Source: Fasciolopsis buskii
Lineage: Eukaryota; Platyhelminthes; Trematoda; Plagiorchiida; Fasciolidae
Reading direction: 5' to 3'
Length of the DNA: 64,000 nt
Assembly: GCA_008360955.1 (NCBI GenBank)
Contig: LUCM01002221.1
Location: forward strand, 9,946-73,945
Shown: in pieces, positions 12,801 to 26,000 of the stretch
Numbering within the stretch: position 1 is the first letter of the stretch
Layout: each line of letters begins with the position of its first letter
Made by a program: the position numbers and the translations under genes
Notes under the pieces: generated by a model
Told to the model about the DNA's origin: nothing
Seen by the model: only the letters and a program-made list of their open reading frames with translations
Database searches by the model: none

Positions 12801-15800
12801 CGGAATTCAGAGAGCATAAGGGACCATTTGGACTGCGTTCCGGTGGCTAATTGTATCGAAGCGCCCTTGAGGTCAGCTGGCCTTCCAGAGGATGACCGTG
12901 AGAAGCACAAACTGTTTGTCGACCCGGTGAACACCCCGGGCTACTGTAGTGCTGGCACGCGCAAGAATGTTTTACGGATACCTGATCCATATTGCTCAAA
13001 GGACTGCACGTCGTAGTGGTGACAGGCAACCTTATTATGTTAATAGGGCAAATCAGAGCATCCATTGTTTGCCCAGACGAGGGTTGGGTCTCCCCGCCAG
13101 TGCACAGATTTTAGGAACAAGCAGCTTCCGTCTGTACAGAAAATCATCTACTTTCGTTTGGCGGAAATCTCTTCGTCCAACTGCAGCAAGGCACATAAAA
13201 GTGGCAGGAGCCCAAACATCATTGACTGTCCAGCGGTTAGCTGCCGTTGACGCACTTCTGTCCGGAACTGTGGATCATACTGCTCCAGTATCGTGGCACG
13301 CGATACTTTCAGTTAGATTACCACCCCAACCAACGACCGCCGATTAGCCGCTGAAAGTCCCATAAGAATAGTGACGATAATGAAAGACGCATGTTAAGAA
13401 ACAAGTCAAAAAACCCCGGTTGGTGGTTGAACAAAGTACAGCGGCCACAAATCAAGCTTACATTGGTAACAGGATTTATTAATAGCACCTGAACCTAAGA
13501 GGACAAAAGCCAGTCAGACGTAAATAAGACGCGACGGCATTTACGACGCCAGGCGATGATGAAAAATGGAAAAGATCGGGTCAGTTAGAGTGTCCGAAGA
13601 ACCCAAAAGAGCAGCCCTTTGGAGCAGTGAGGAACAATCAGTTCGAGCTTACGTGCGACTTTGCTGGATGACCAACGTCGATTGATGAATTCGCATTGCA
13701 ACCGAAAGAGGATTTCACCAACAACACACAACAGGGACTGAACCTTGGCTCATTTGTTCAAGGAGATCCTTAGCTGGCGAGGCTCTGCTGAAGTTCTTTT
13801 GGCCATCACGAATGTGATTCTTTTGGATGCATTTCCTGATCTTGCCACGGAAATGAAAGTAGAATTGAAAATTTTGCCACTGAAGCCCGCTGAATTATCA
13901 GTCGCGGCTTATCTTGACAGATGTCTTTAAACTGAGCGTACAGCCCGTGATAAAGACAACTAATTCCTGGCTTCAAATTAGACGGGACTCCGTTAGCGAG
14001 GGATACTTCACTGGAAATACCCAACATCAGCGGGAGTAAGTGGGACACGTTCGATTCAGACAACTGCTGCGGCTTTGAATGATTACTCGCCGCCTTACAA
14101 CGATTATCAAGAGTAACGTACACTGGCAGCAGGCCACATTTCTTCATCTAAAGATGCCAATACAAACCATTCCAGAGTTCAGCGCGGCCTTGGACAAACC
14201 CAAGGTTAGAGCCGCTGATGAACTACTGGCCTGCGGATGTGAAACCACAAACAGAAATTCCATCGTTGATCATCGCGGGGCTCAGCTTGTTCGTCAGGCA
14301 ATCCCCTGGCAATCAGAAACCAGCTCCCATTAAAATATAAGAATACCACAAGGAACTGCTCTGCAGCTAGTACTCATGCAGCGCATTTTATCTGGGCCTA
14401 CGTGCCTGTGCTGTGCTGTTCGTGGCTAAAGACCACCAATGTTCACAAGGTTTGCCGAGGAAAGTTGTACAACTTAGGTGACAGGAATGTTGCTGAAGGT
14501 CTTTAGCCCGTTCCTTCACTGCATCATCCCCCCGATGGTCCTCAGTGCATGCGTGATAAGGCAGCAATTGGCATTGCTGTATGTTACAAGTTCATTCTTG
14601 ACACGGGAGTACGTGATCGTTCATGGCAGCACGAATTCTGAAGATGCCTTTCTGTGGGTTTTGGTAATGTGCGTAACAATTGCGATGAGCATCTGGTCAT
14701 CGGCAGAAAAGATGAGTACTGTGTCCAGGACGTCAAAGGTCAGTTGTGAAAATGAAGTTCTTCCTTTCAGTGTGAAGTTCTTCCAATTTGGGGCTGAAAG
14801 CATTGCCATAGTTGTAAGTGCCCCTGAAATTCGGGAGCAAGCATCATCGGGAAAACGAACTGTGATAAATAAAGAAAGAGGGCCAAAAGACAATCAGCAC
14901 GACAAAAGCAAAGCACTCAATCATAGGTGCCCATAGATTTATGACCGTCTATCTAACGTTTGACACCGTCTAGCCCACAGACTTTCTTTTAACGCTAAAA
15001 ACTTCACAACGCAGTAAGTGGATGGGATCCTGGGTTTCTTCTGGTAAAGTGAAGAAATCATGTTAGTCAAAAAAGCCGACCACTTATTATTCGCCCTGGA
15101 TTTCATATGCTTTTGCGACCATTTGACAATTTTTGGAGAGTCGCTCTGCTTGTCAGCGAGTAAGCTGCGATCTTACATGCTACACCAACGCTATCAACCT
15201 CGGACTGCACTTCATCATTTTGGCCACGCAGACCCAGAGCTTTCGTGCACATCCGTAAATTTTGCCACTTACCAACGCTATCCTTTTTTTACCGCCAACC
15301 ACTGTTAGCCTACCCAAAAGCTTGTTCGCCTTTGCAGCGAACTCTCAATTGTGACCAACATTCTGGTTCACTCACAAATACCCCGAAGACTGTGGCACTT
15401 GAAGGATCTGTCGTTAAATCATAGGGCAGGGGTCGCCCATATTTTGCGATCTCTCTCTATATATTTGATAATCCAGCGAATTATTTACTAGTAAAATTGG
15501 GCTCCTTTATCTCAAGATTAAAGGTAAAAGAGGTGTCAACTCAACACTAGTCGCTCACCCCAGAAAGGGAATTGGAGTACATGGTTGTTTACCCCGGTTG
15601 GACATGCTGAACTACGAAACCGATGGTTTCAAGGGGTACCGAGCTGATTACCATGCAAGTCAAGGCACCAATCAAGAGGCCTGTTAATAGAATGCTTGCT
15701 GTAAGCCCAAGAGGCAGAGAGAACTGGCTAGTAATACACGGCCCAGCAAAACTGGATCCGGTGATCCTCCGCTGGATATCGACATGTTCGGAAGTTAGTC

Positions 15801-18070
15801 CGACAAACAATTCGCATCGATGGAAAATTCTTCAGAGAGGGTTTTGGAGGACGTGCGTTTAGGCTGGTAAACGCTTTGCTGTAGCCTGCCCCACTGACCT
15901 GTCGATCGGACCCATGGGGACATACGAAAGGGTACAAACGTGCAGCAGCCCATGTCGGCTCGAGTTATTTCATTGTGCCACGTTTTGTGTAAACGCGGTC
16001 GGTGTATAAACTTACTCGAAATTGTCTTCATTCAAGGAAGAGTACTCCTTATCTTCAGTCGAGCACATTACAGTAGATTCTTCTCAGACGGTAGAAGACG
16101 GAACGCGGGGAAATTTCTGCGAGTATGCAAAGTTCGCAGCAGGCCGAATGAGCACGCAACAACTCCAGGCATTAGAGTAATGGAAGCTAGGTAGTGACCA
16201 TCTGCAGAAATTGCGGGTGAAAAAGTCGCGGTTGTCCTCGGGGCAATGTGAATGATAATAGGCGTGAGGATTGTCCAGTGTTGAGTGCGACTCAAAGGAT
16301 GGAATTCAAGGTGACCTCGTGAGACATTAAAGTGATGACAGTGGATTTCCTCCAACCTCCGAGGCAAGAATTGTTAATTATTTTATCCTTGTTCTGAAGG
16401 ACTCGGTTTAAGGTCACTTCAAAGTTGCATTCACGCTGCCGATTCGCGGGAACAACTGGACCCTGAAACCGCATTGTATGAAACAGAAGAGCACAATGAA
16501 ATGCAAATAACAGATCGAAATTTATGACCCAGATCGCGATCGTATTGACTAAACCTTCGGAGGAAGTGACTTCTAACGTTACAAAATTTAACACTCAGAC
16601 AAGGAGAGCTTGGAGAATATTTTACTCTATCTTACTTAAAGTCGCTTTTTCCAGTAGCATCTGCTCCTGTTCCCAAAAATCCGGGGGACTCCGTCGAGCA
16701 CCTTCGGCAATTTGCATCATACCTATTTTTACCCCATTATTAGTTTCGATCTTCAACTTGGAGTCCATGCTGTTTTGGATTTCACCATTTCAAGGTTGAG
16801 TCTATTCCTACCCCGGAAGGGACTTTCTGCCGTGCATGAACCTGTTCCTCCAGATCACCTGAGCGCTGTTCACACAAACCTCGCTTGCGAGCTTTTGTCA
16901 AAATGGGCCAAATTACTTACCCCTCCAGGCTGTCTTTTTATTGTACCGGTCAAGTGTCTAGGCTGTCAGTAATGCGTGTGCACAGAGCCGAGTGGGGATT
17001 ACACACAATCGGTCACAATGGTTAAAGGCAAGCAGACTTAATGAGTTCCGCACTAAGACACCCTGTCACACAACATCCTAAGAACCTTTAGAAACCGGTA
17101 CACAAATAAGTGCTCAAAACCTTGCAGTTGTGCAGCATGAGTATGCGTCAGAAATTTGAATGTCGATTTTTGCCCAGCTGCATTTCTGTGTCACGGCCAA
17201 ACCTGACCAAAAATGATCTTCAAATGGAGAACAGAATTGCCAAATTCTGTGCATGCCATCGAAAGAACAGTGAAAGATTTGTATTTGGATGCTGCAAATT
17301 AGGGTGCAAGAATCTGCAAAATGCGCGATCTCCTCAAATTCTCGGTCCCCAGCTAGAGCAGAACCGGAACTAAAGTGTCGTTTTGTCGTGCTCAATATTT
17401 GTGCAGCGCGCAATTTAGTGAACTCGGCGTAACGAGCGGGCTGTGTGCCGCCCCGTTTTGTTCGAGTGAGTTTTGGTTAAACTTAATAACCTAATGGGCT
17501 GCGGTTTGTTTTGCTCCCCGCTTCTTTTTTGTTCCAGATTGATATCCCGTGAATCCCATCAGAAAATCTATCTGACGTGTTCATCACGCTGGCTTTGCTA
17601 TCATGTGAGCGCCCTTATTTATATGGTCATGCATTTTCGGTTACTGGTTGGACCGAATAGTTTTCTTATTCGCCTTCCTCCGTTGAGAGAATTGGAGACT
17701 TAGAAGGTCTGTGTATGGCTGTTGAAAGTGTACTACGGGTTATGTGGTCTGCTCTCAATAAACAGTTCACTTTGGTTCCTTCCTATTCCCACATAACAAA
17801 TGATCCCAGTGGTTAGTTCAGCCTCCAGAATTCCTTCGGCGATGTGTACATAAATCGGATTTAATCAACAAAAATCACCTCAATGTTCTGAGGGCTGCTA
17901 CTCCGCTGGGCGCGAAAGTTTCACGATGAGGGATGGTTTCTGAGTGCACGCTGTTTGGTGTTCAGTATAAGCAGTGACATTTCACAGATCCACTGGTAAC
18001 ATGATAACTTTCTTCATTTCAGCGGTTGTCGAAAACTACGTAGGTGGTTTATTGCAACCATTTTCTGCCA
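9801..18070. other. Upstream DNA without a supported gene
   Basis: Many short overlapping open frames but no recognised domain. The longest, 14478-14936 on plus (152 codons), has hydrophobic stretches and a comparable antisense frame. A weak Ty3/gypsy integrase-like resemblance at 12.9-13.1 kb was not strong enough to call. First exons of the downstream gene may lie here but could not be identified. Confidence 0.4.
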
Positions 18071-18197
18071 CATATATATATATCTAGACATGTATGTATA
18101 CACACCATACATATGTATGCATACATTTATACATTCGCATGTACTTATATATCCATATATATACATATGTACATATATATATATATTTATATGTATA
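18071..18197. repeat. AT-rich microsatellite (TA, GTAT and TATACA variants)
   Basis: Imperfect run of TA dinucleotides mixed with GTAT, ATAC and CATA units, about 127 bp, nearly self-complementary. The open frames covering it on both strands are repeat artefacts rich in Tyr, Ile and His. Confidence 0.9.
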
Positions 18198-19819
18198 CTG
18201 CACAGGATTGAGAGCAAACATGGTGTTGCCTACTAATAGGTTAGCCGTCAGTCTAAAGCGAAGACTTCAGTGTGAATTGAGGCTCTTTTGGAACAGCCCG
18301 GGGGCAGAGACGTTAGATTTTTCGGTGCATTGAAAGTTTTTTCTAAGCCTTCATCCTTCTTCCAAGGAAAGGCTTAATTCCATCGGCTTCATAAATTTTG
18401 TTTCTGGTCCTTAACCGTTCTTGTCGGGAAACGAACTTTGTCCATACTGCAGGATTCCTCTTGGGATGGGGATGGTCTCCAAAGCTCACTGCGCACAGCC
18501 TGCTGCCAGTCAAAAAATGCGTACCAACCTGTTTCTCTAAGCCACATTAACCCCTTCAAGATCACAGGCATCAACCTCAGGCTGTTCACACTGACGAAGA
18601 TAAAACTTTATGTACTGAATGAACGAAGGTATCGGAATTGTGGTCCTGAATGTTAGTCTCTTGAATACAGTGCACATCAGTGTCTAGGCTCTCCACTGCG
18701 CGAAGAAAACGTTTGCTGTTCTTTGCGCATGAGCGGTCGCACATCGTTTTCGATTATCGTCGAGAACGAAGAGGAACGTCAGCCGGGGAAGGCGGATTCA
18801 GTGAGATGTAGATGCTACTCAAAGAAGGAGTCGAGAAAACGGAAACATACCGTAGATGCTGTCGCTAATGTGGCTGACTTAAGAGAAAACATCCGATGAG
18901 AAAGGATGTAACGTGAATCTTTGAGGTCGGATTTTAACATCTCTTCTTGGGGCTAGGGCAAATGTATTGTACTTAGTTTATGAATCCTGTTCTCTCAATC
19001 TTCCTGTGACTAAATCCGTCCTCTCCTTTTCTTAACTTTACTAATTTGCTCCCCGCGGACTTAGTTTCTCGTCTTACAAGTTAGTGCTTCATATGTAAGC
19101 GTGCGCCTTGCGCTACGCGCAAAAAAGTTTTGCGTCAGTTGTATTGCACTTAAATCTCCACGCATCTGAATACTGTATCCCCTTGTGAGGTGGTGTTTCT
19201 TCTATCTCCCAGGCCGAGTTAATCGAAAAGCCATCTGGCTGAACGATAGACCTTTGTTGACATGCCTCTGCAGTCACTGGCCAGTCATCAGGCAGTTTCT
19301 ACGAATTCCGTTTCTTTACTCACGACTTTCGATTTTATTCTTTGGAACCTACTTCAGCACTTCGTTATGCATTCTTTTCCTGATCTTGCCTACAAGTGGC
19401 CAGTGTTCCTTGTCCGGTTTCTGGCACAAGGTTTTATACTTTTACCTTCCAATCATCTTCCCTTTGTTCTTGTTGGGTAGGCTTTCGTTGCTTTTCAGCC
19501 TTTCTTCAAAAGTAGGATTAATAAACTGGCTCGTGCGCAGATGTTCCCTCACTTTCTCTTGGTAAATTTTCCTTCAGGCATGTGGTTTACCCCTTGTTAC
19601 TAGAGTTTGCTGAATGTGCAATGAAACCTAAGGTGCGCCAACAGTGAACGTCGAAACCAAATCACTCATTGGTCCCACACATTTTAATTACGAACGTTTT
19701 CTGTGAAATAACAGGAACGGTTGATTGGGACATGAACCGCAGGCTTTGATGCATTAATTGATCACATTCACTTCCGTGTTCGCTTGTTTGATGATTGCTT
19801 CCGATTTTTCGTTGTAAAG
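18198..19819. other. DNA immediately upstream of the first recovered TTC14 exon
   Basis: No exon could be joined in phase. It holds a 56-residue charged plus-strand frame (18729-18899) and a hydrophobic frame (19185-19565) that I regard as chance. A promoter cannot be placed without the first exon. Confidence 0.4.
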
Positions 19820-20084
19820 GTCAACATTTGGAGCTAAACTTGAACATCTTCTGTCTTCTCGGGCGGAAATTATCAGCCGCATGCACCATCCTCCCGCAGC
19901 GGAAGGCAATGATATTGCATGTTTCCTTGATTTGCCACTAGAAGACAAGCCCACACCATTTGCTCCGCCACCCAATATGCAGGTTTGGCCAGACGAACAA
20001 TCCGCTGCCTTTTGTGCCGTTACGCCTCCAATCGAAACTTTCATGGATGTTCCCGATGAAATAAGACGCGAACAGTTTTTCACA
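19820..20084 (+). CDS. TTC14: TTC14 exon A (first recovered): N-terminal conserved block
   Basis: The acceptor follows a pyrimidine-rich stretch ending in GTAAAG, and the donor is ACA|GTAAGG, phase 0. It encodes residues 1-88 of the rebuilt protein, ending in TPPIETFMDVPDEIRREQFF, which aligns with the human TTC14 stretch PPLEQFMEIPSMDRRELFF. An in-frame stop lies just upstream at 19814-19816, so the 5' boundary is either this splice acceptor or a 5' UTR before the ATG at 19881. I prefer the acceptor, because codons before that ATG (KLEHLLSSRAEIISR) resemble the family's EIQKFISKKADLLF. The exon then needs two bases from an upstream exon. Confidence 0.8.
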
Positions 20085-23000
20085 GTAAGGTTTCTTTCGT
20101 ATTACCTATCTTAGTTTGCTATATAATTTTTGGAAACCTGTCATTCGTTTACCAGTTAGTGTAGGTTGTAGCACCTGCCCATTACTGAATAAGTTAGGTT
20201 CCAGTCGCAACTATGGTTGTATGTTGAGCACGTAATCTATGGTCGCTTTTTATTTTGTGTTCTAAATCGACTTGGTAATTTTACTAGCATACAACAGTAT
20301 TTAGTAAAAGTCCGCATTTGGGCACTCATCACGCGTATAAGCCGAAGAAACAATCCGTTCGTCATTCACATCCGGTAGAATCAGTGGGAAGCAGACTGAA
20401 CTCAGTGTACTTTGCCGCAGTGCGCTCAGTTCTGCTGTACGGTTGCGAGACGTGTGGAAAATGATCGTCGGTTAGATGTTTTCGATCGCCGGTTTCTACG
20501 TAGTACCGCTCGGATTGGATGGAGTGACCGGGTGAATAATGTGGAGGTCAAGAATCTCATACTCCATGCCGGCTCTCAGAACACCTTATCTCAGTGTATG
20601 AAACTTGGTAGATTGTAGTAGTTGGGTCACGCGTTGCGCATGTCAAACACTCGTCTACCTTATCGTTCCCTATTTTGGGTTCCTCCCACGGAGTTGAACA
20701 AACCATGAACAGATAACGTGTCAACTTGGAATAAGAGAATGCACTCCATGCAATCCTAGCCATACTACGTAGACATCGGTGATCGAAAACCTCTAACGGA
20801 CGAACATCTACACGCATAATTCACGTCTCGCAACCGTACAACAGAGCTGAACGCCCTGCAGCACAGTACACACGATTTTTCAAATTCAGTGAAGTAGCAG
20901 GCCGACGCCACAAATGCTTCAGTCCAGCGCAAGCTGCCCGAGCATTGGACATACGCGTATTTACCTCCACTGGCGAGCTACCATCATTGAACACGCAGCT
21001 ACCAAGGTAGGCGAAACGGTCTACAATCGTGAGTTCCTCTCCGCTCAGCACCAAGCTCGGCACTGCTATCATCCGGTCCTACAACAGCACTCTGCACTTT
21101 GAAGGTGCAAAGCACATGCCAAACCAAGCGAACGATCTCGAGAGTTTATCTAGTGCGCGTTGTGCATGGTCCGCAGACGCGAACAGATACACAACGTCAT
21201 CTGCGTAATCTAAGTCACACAGCTTCCCTCCATTTCTTAGTTCGATTTTTACATCTCGGAGATCTCGTAAAACATCTTCCATCACCTCGTCCATGACGAA
21301 GTTGAACAGGAATGGAGAAATGGGACGCTCTTGTCGAATGCCATTAGTCGTTTCGAATGTACTTGATACTTCACCGTATACCCTCATGCGACCATAGGTA
21401 TGCGAGTACGATGCTCGCAACAAGTCCGTGAACTTTGTTGGCGTGCTCTTCCGGTGGAGAGTATTAAATAGTGCTGGCCGATCCACGGAGTTGAAAACAT
21501 CTTTCAAGTTCAAAAAGACTACATTCGTAGGGCGGCGATGTGTGTAGCGCGTTTCCAATGTTTGGCGAAGAGCGAATATCTGGTCGATGCAAGCTCAACC
21601 TGAACGAAATCCGGTCTGTTATCTGGGCTAACACTTTAGTGACTATCGGAATTAAACTACTCCCACGATGATTGCTTCAGTCACTCCGTGTGCCCTTCTT
21701 AACGATGGGTACAATCATTGACTCGCCGCACGATAACGGAATACGCTCCCCGTTCCGAAATCATGAGTGAAAGAGGTGAGGGATTTCACCAAAGGTTTCC
21801 CACCCAATTTGAATCGAATTGGGGTCATATCTCTGGGCCCGGCTACTTTCCCCTTCTTCAGAAGCCGAGTATTCGACTGCACTTCCACTTTCGTTGGGGA
21901 CACCTCCCAAGGATTTGCAGCTGCAGACGTCGAACTAAATACGTTAGCGCGCGGCCAGCTAAACTGATACTTAAAGTGCTCTGCTCAACGGTCCAGCCTT
22001 TCTTGTCTGCCATGGATGAGCTCTCCATTCCTATCGCACTCGACTTCCCTACCAAAATTCGCCACCCACCGCTGTCGCGTATAAGCTTAAACAGTCTTTG
22101 AGTGTTACCTGAAGCGTCCCCTTCCTTTATCTCTTCAGCTACCACCAGTTTTCGCGGTCATTCTCAAGGCTTATCGTCAACTGATGCTGCAACTGTCGAC
22201 ACATCTTATTCACCTCTCTGCAGTTAAGGAGCTGGCGTTTTCGCTCCCTGAGACCCTTGTGAGATCCAGTGCCTTTGATGAGCGCTAGTTCCAGGACCAC
22301 AGGCGAAATCTGCTGCCAAGTGCACAGCCTGCTTAATGTGATCCCACTGCTCGTCTACATTGTTGCTCGTCGGAGTTCTTAGTTTCTTCGGATAGTTTCT
22401 GTTTGTAGCTGCTGTGAACAGCCGAATCAGATAGACGCTAGACAGCCAATCCGGTTTGTGGCCTGCGTCGATGGCCATCCAGCTGCGGAAAAAATCGCAT
22501 TAAAACTAACGCATGGTCGGATTCGACGTACGCGGTCCAGTACGATCTGCAATCCTGGACAGAACCAAAGGTAACTTACTGCGATTTGGTCGATCTGACT
22601 CAGAATACCTATCGAGTTAGAGCACCATGTCGCTGTACGACGCGAACTGTGCCGGAATTTTGCACTAGATAGGGAGAAATAACTGTCTGCCCGAAACTGG
22701 AGAAGTCTTTTCCCGTTATTCGTTCGCTGAGCAGGCAAGGCGCATCGCCCACCTAAACAGGATTCCGATGCACTCAGTTTTTCTACTTGTGCATTAAAAT
22801 CACCTGCTACCGCTTCATTGTCAGAGCGTTTGCTCTTCCGAACAAGAGTGGTGAGTTTATCATAAAACTCGTCTTTTTGCATGTCAGTTCTACAGTCTGC
22901 TGGAGCGTATGCTGAAATGCAAATAAACTGCGCTCAACACTATTATCCTTCCGGACGCCGACTGATCCCCGCAGTCTCACGGTGCATAAGCGACTGTTGA

Positions 23001-26000
23001 CTGGGATCTGGTCCAGAAGGTCTGTTTCAGCCTTCTCATTTAGGACTTCTTATACCGCATTAACCTATAGCTTGAGCCGCTTCGCCTCCTGAAGTGTGAA
23101 GGAAATACCATGAAGAGACATTTGGCGCAGTTAGTTGAATTAGTCTACTCGAATCACTAACTCGTGTTTCACTCACACAGCAGACATCAATCGAAAGTGA
23201 GTCTACTGTCAGAGCCAAACACGCCTGCTGGACAGCCTGCATTAGAGTGCGCACATTGAAGGAACCGAGATTCAGAGGCTGACGAGGGTTGAGAAAATGT
23301 GAGCTAACCGACTGAAAGCCACCTACTAAACTACTTGAACCGTTTCGAGTATCGGGCGTGATCAGTGGGGACACTATGGTTAGACAGAGAAGGAGCAAAG
23401 AGATTCGCTCGTACATAGAAGAGATAGGTTGGATAAAAAAAGAGGGAACTGCTGCAGTGGTTTGTTACCTGAATCTTGCGATTCATTGGTGGTCGTTCTC
23501 TGATTATGTCTTAATCATGACCAATTTCTATTGTAGGAAAACAACTACAATGAAATAAATATTCCATGCGTCATATTCCCCACGTGTGTGATTCACAATT
23601 GCTTAATAAAGTTTTTATTTATGCATTCTTATTTTAGACCGCCAGGCGCGACGATATGCTTGTGGGTCTTGTGACAGTCATACAGGATTCTGGTTTGGTG
23701 ATCACCATCTTGGCTTGTGATCAAGGTCCACGTCGAGACTTTGATGGTTTAAAGTTAACGGTAAACTTTTTCACTTCTGGTTCTCAGATTTCGTCAATTT
23801 GTGTCGACACTTGATTATCCATTGGAAACCACCATTTCGCTTTCAGTTGCTTTCATTATTATTTAAGATCATTCGGTACCCTATACAGTCTTTGGATTTA
23901 TCTATCCACATTGCATTTTGGATGTTGGGAGAAAAAAACCCTTGCATTGACCGCCAATGGTTAAATGGATGCAGTGTATGCCAATCCACTGAGATATGAA
24001 TTGCAAAGCCTAGGTCCGCTGATTATTTTGAGAGTGAACGGCGTTTCGCCATCATCCTGATAGTCACAACTATTGTTACTCATTTTGGTTCTATGCCACT
24101 TGAAGTTTCAGGGTCGTGATTACTGACTCCACGTTCCTCTAATGTAATGGTATGAAAAGACTGGGCTGTGTCCCCTCCACTGAGCTCTTTTGTGAAACGT
24201 GATACAATATTCCCTACGTGTAATAAGGTTATCCATTTTTTGGCCTCTGAGTTGTTGAGCCTTTGTCCAAAGAAAGCTAGAAATCTCAATGGATTTTAAA
24301 CTTTGTGTTGGTCGTAGTTGTCTTCATGGGGATCTGATCGCTGAGCTTGGGATTTAGGTCGCAAACGTTTTATCGCCAGTCGAGGTGAAATCGTTTTCCG
24401 GAATGGCTCAGTTGATAAGGTTGGTCCCGAATTGTCGTCTTTTCTTCCACTATCCGTTCGCCTATTTGCGATCTGGGGGTCGAGCTTGTTAGCATATGGC
24501 TTTGTCCACCGGGGATTCTGAATGAATATCATTTTATTCTCCTCACTACCAAATTAAGACACTGCATCATTTTGCAAACGTTCCGGACTATCAGGACTTA
24601 CGTCACAACTGATCAGATTCAGGCCAATTTAATTCAACCTAAGGACGGAAATATTCGGATTAAGCGAATTGACTTCAAATTCCACCAGATCGGTTGGTTG
24701 CTATTCGGTGCTTATATTTTCGAAGCACGGTTCATTGAGCATATAAACGTGAGTTTGTGCGTTCTTACTTGTGGATTCACTGTTTCCAGTGCGCTGACCT
24801 ATATTGTAGGAAAAACGTAGCATTAGTCGACCCTGACTGTAAATTCTTACGGCGATCGACCGCCTGGACAGAGGGCTTACTGTTGGTTGTCCGGGATGAA
24901 TTCTGCTTGGAAAGATTTCAGATTGGGACATTCATCCGTATCACTCAATAGGTTGAAGCACGACGTGAAGTGATTTTGCAGATTCCAACTCAGTAATTTA
25001 CCCGTATCTACACGTGCTAGTTCGCTGGGCTAAAGTTACCATACTCTTTGCCATGCCATCGATTGGCCACCGTGACCCATCCTCCAACCATTGCCTTTCT
25101 CGAGGAGCAGCGTACAACGAGGAATGCGCAAAACATGATCCAACTACCTTAACTCATTCCAGTTCGGTGCCCGTCCTCGGAATGGAAACCTAGGACCCAA
25201 TACATTAGGTCCAATCTCTACCTTACAAAATTTTGCCAGCATGTTCTATCACTAATACGAGTACAGCGGTATTCGAACAGTAAGAGTCTTCGCACATTTC
25301 TCAAGGGCCGTGTTTCTGAATTGTGTAGCAGCACCGACCTCAGAGGTGCTGTGCGTACTCGACCTTTGATCGATAACCGAATGTCACGCCGATCCCACGG
25401 ATGTTTCACATTGGTGAGTGCCAACCAAGTCTTCCGTATACACGAAGACACTTCATCCGATGTACGACCACCTAGTAAGATACAATAAACCAGGTAACCA
25501 ATCCTGTCTACTTTGTCCAATTATTCTGTGGTCACAACCAAGTTCGACTTCGAGTTAATTCAATCATGAAATAGCATTTTGGGCTTCGAAAATGTAAATA
25601 CGCATCCCAAACATGCGTACACTATCGGGAAGATGGTCATGAAAGACCCACAACTTACTTGGGTCTTCACTCGGTAGCACAACATCGTCAGACAGTATAC
25701 TGTTTGAGCAAATATCATTGTCACTATCCTCACTCGAGTATGCGACAAATTTGAGAAGGAAAGGTAAAAGAGAACAACCCTGACAAACACCATTTCTCAT
25801 AGCGAACTCGGGTGAGAAATCTCCGTAAGCACGAATCCGGCTTGGGCTGTTGGATACAGATCGGATAAGCGAAATGAATTTCTGTGGCACACCCTCCAAT
25901 GAGATTGGACCGCATAATTGCACGATTTGTAAGTTGGACAGCTCTTTCAGATGAAGAAAGATAGAAATCGTGAGTCTATGGATCGTGTTCACTTTTTTGT

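Noticed and set aside
12795..13347. Possible Ty3/gypsy integrase zinc-finger region (VLARARMFYGY after a Pro-Gly motif)
   Set aside because: Only a dozen residues resemble the family, the His and Cys ligands are not in place, and no neighbouring RT, RNase H or LTR was found.
14478..14936. Longest plus-strand frame in the first 19 kb (152 codons)
   Set aside because: No motif, a comparable antisense frame exists, and no splice or repeat support.
17536..17605. Exon-like piece flanked by GTTCCAG and GTGAGC
   Set aside because: Its phase does not fit exon A and it has no match to the TTC14 N-terminus; it could be a 5' UTR exon, but nothing shows this.
18014..18333. Tyr/Ile/His-rich frames on both strands
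   Set aside because: They are translations of the AT-rich microsatellite.
19185..19565. Hydrophobic 126-codon frame that could suggest a membrane protein
   Set aside because: It comes from T-rich DNA, which codes for Leu/Phe/Ser in any frame; a second frame is also open.
24572..24951. Two plus-strand frames resembling exons with GTGAGT and TTTCCAG sites
   Set aside because: They fall between exons B and C, which join directly with the family's S1 alignment, and no homology was recognised.
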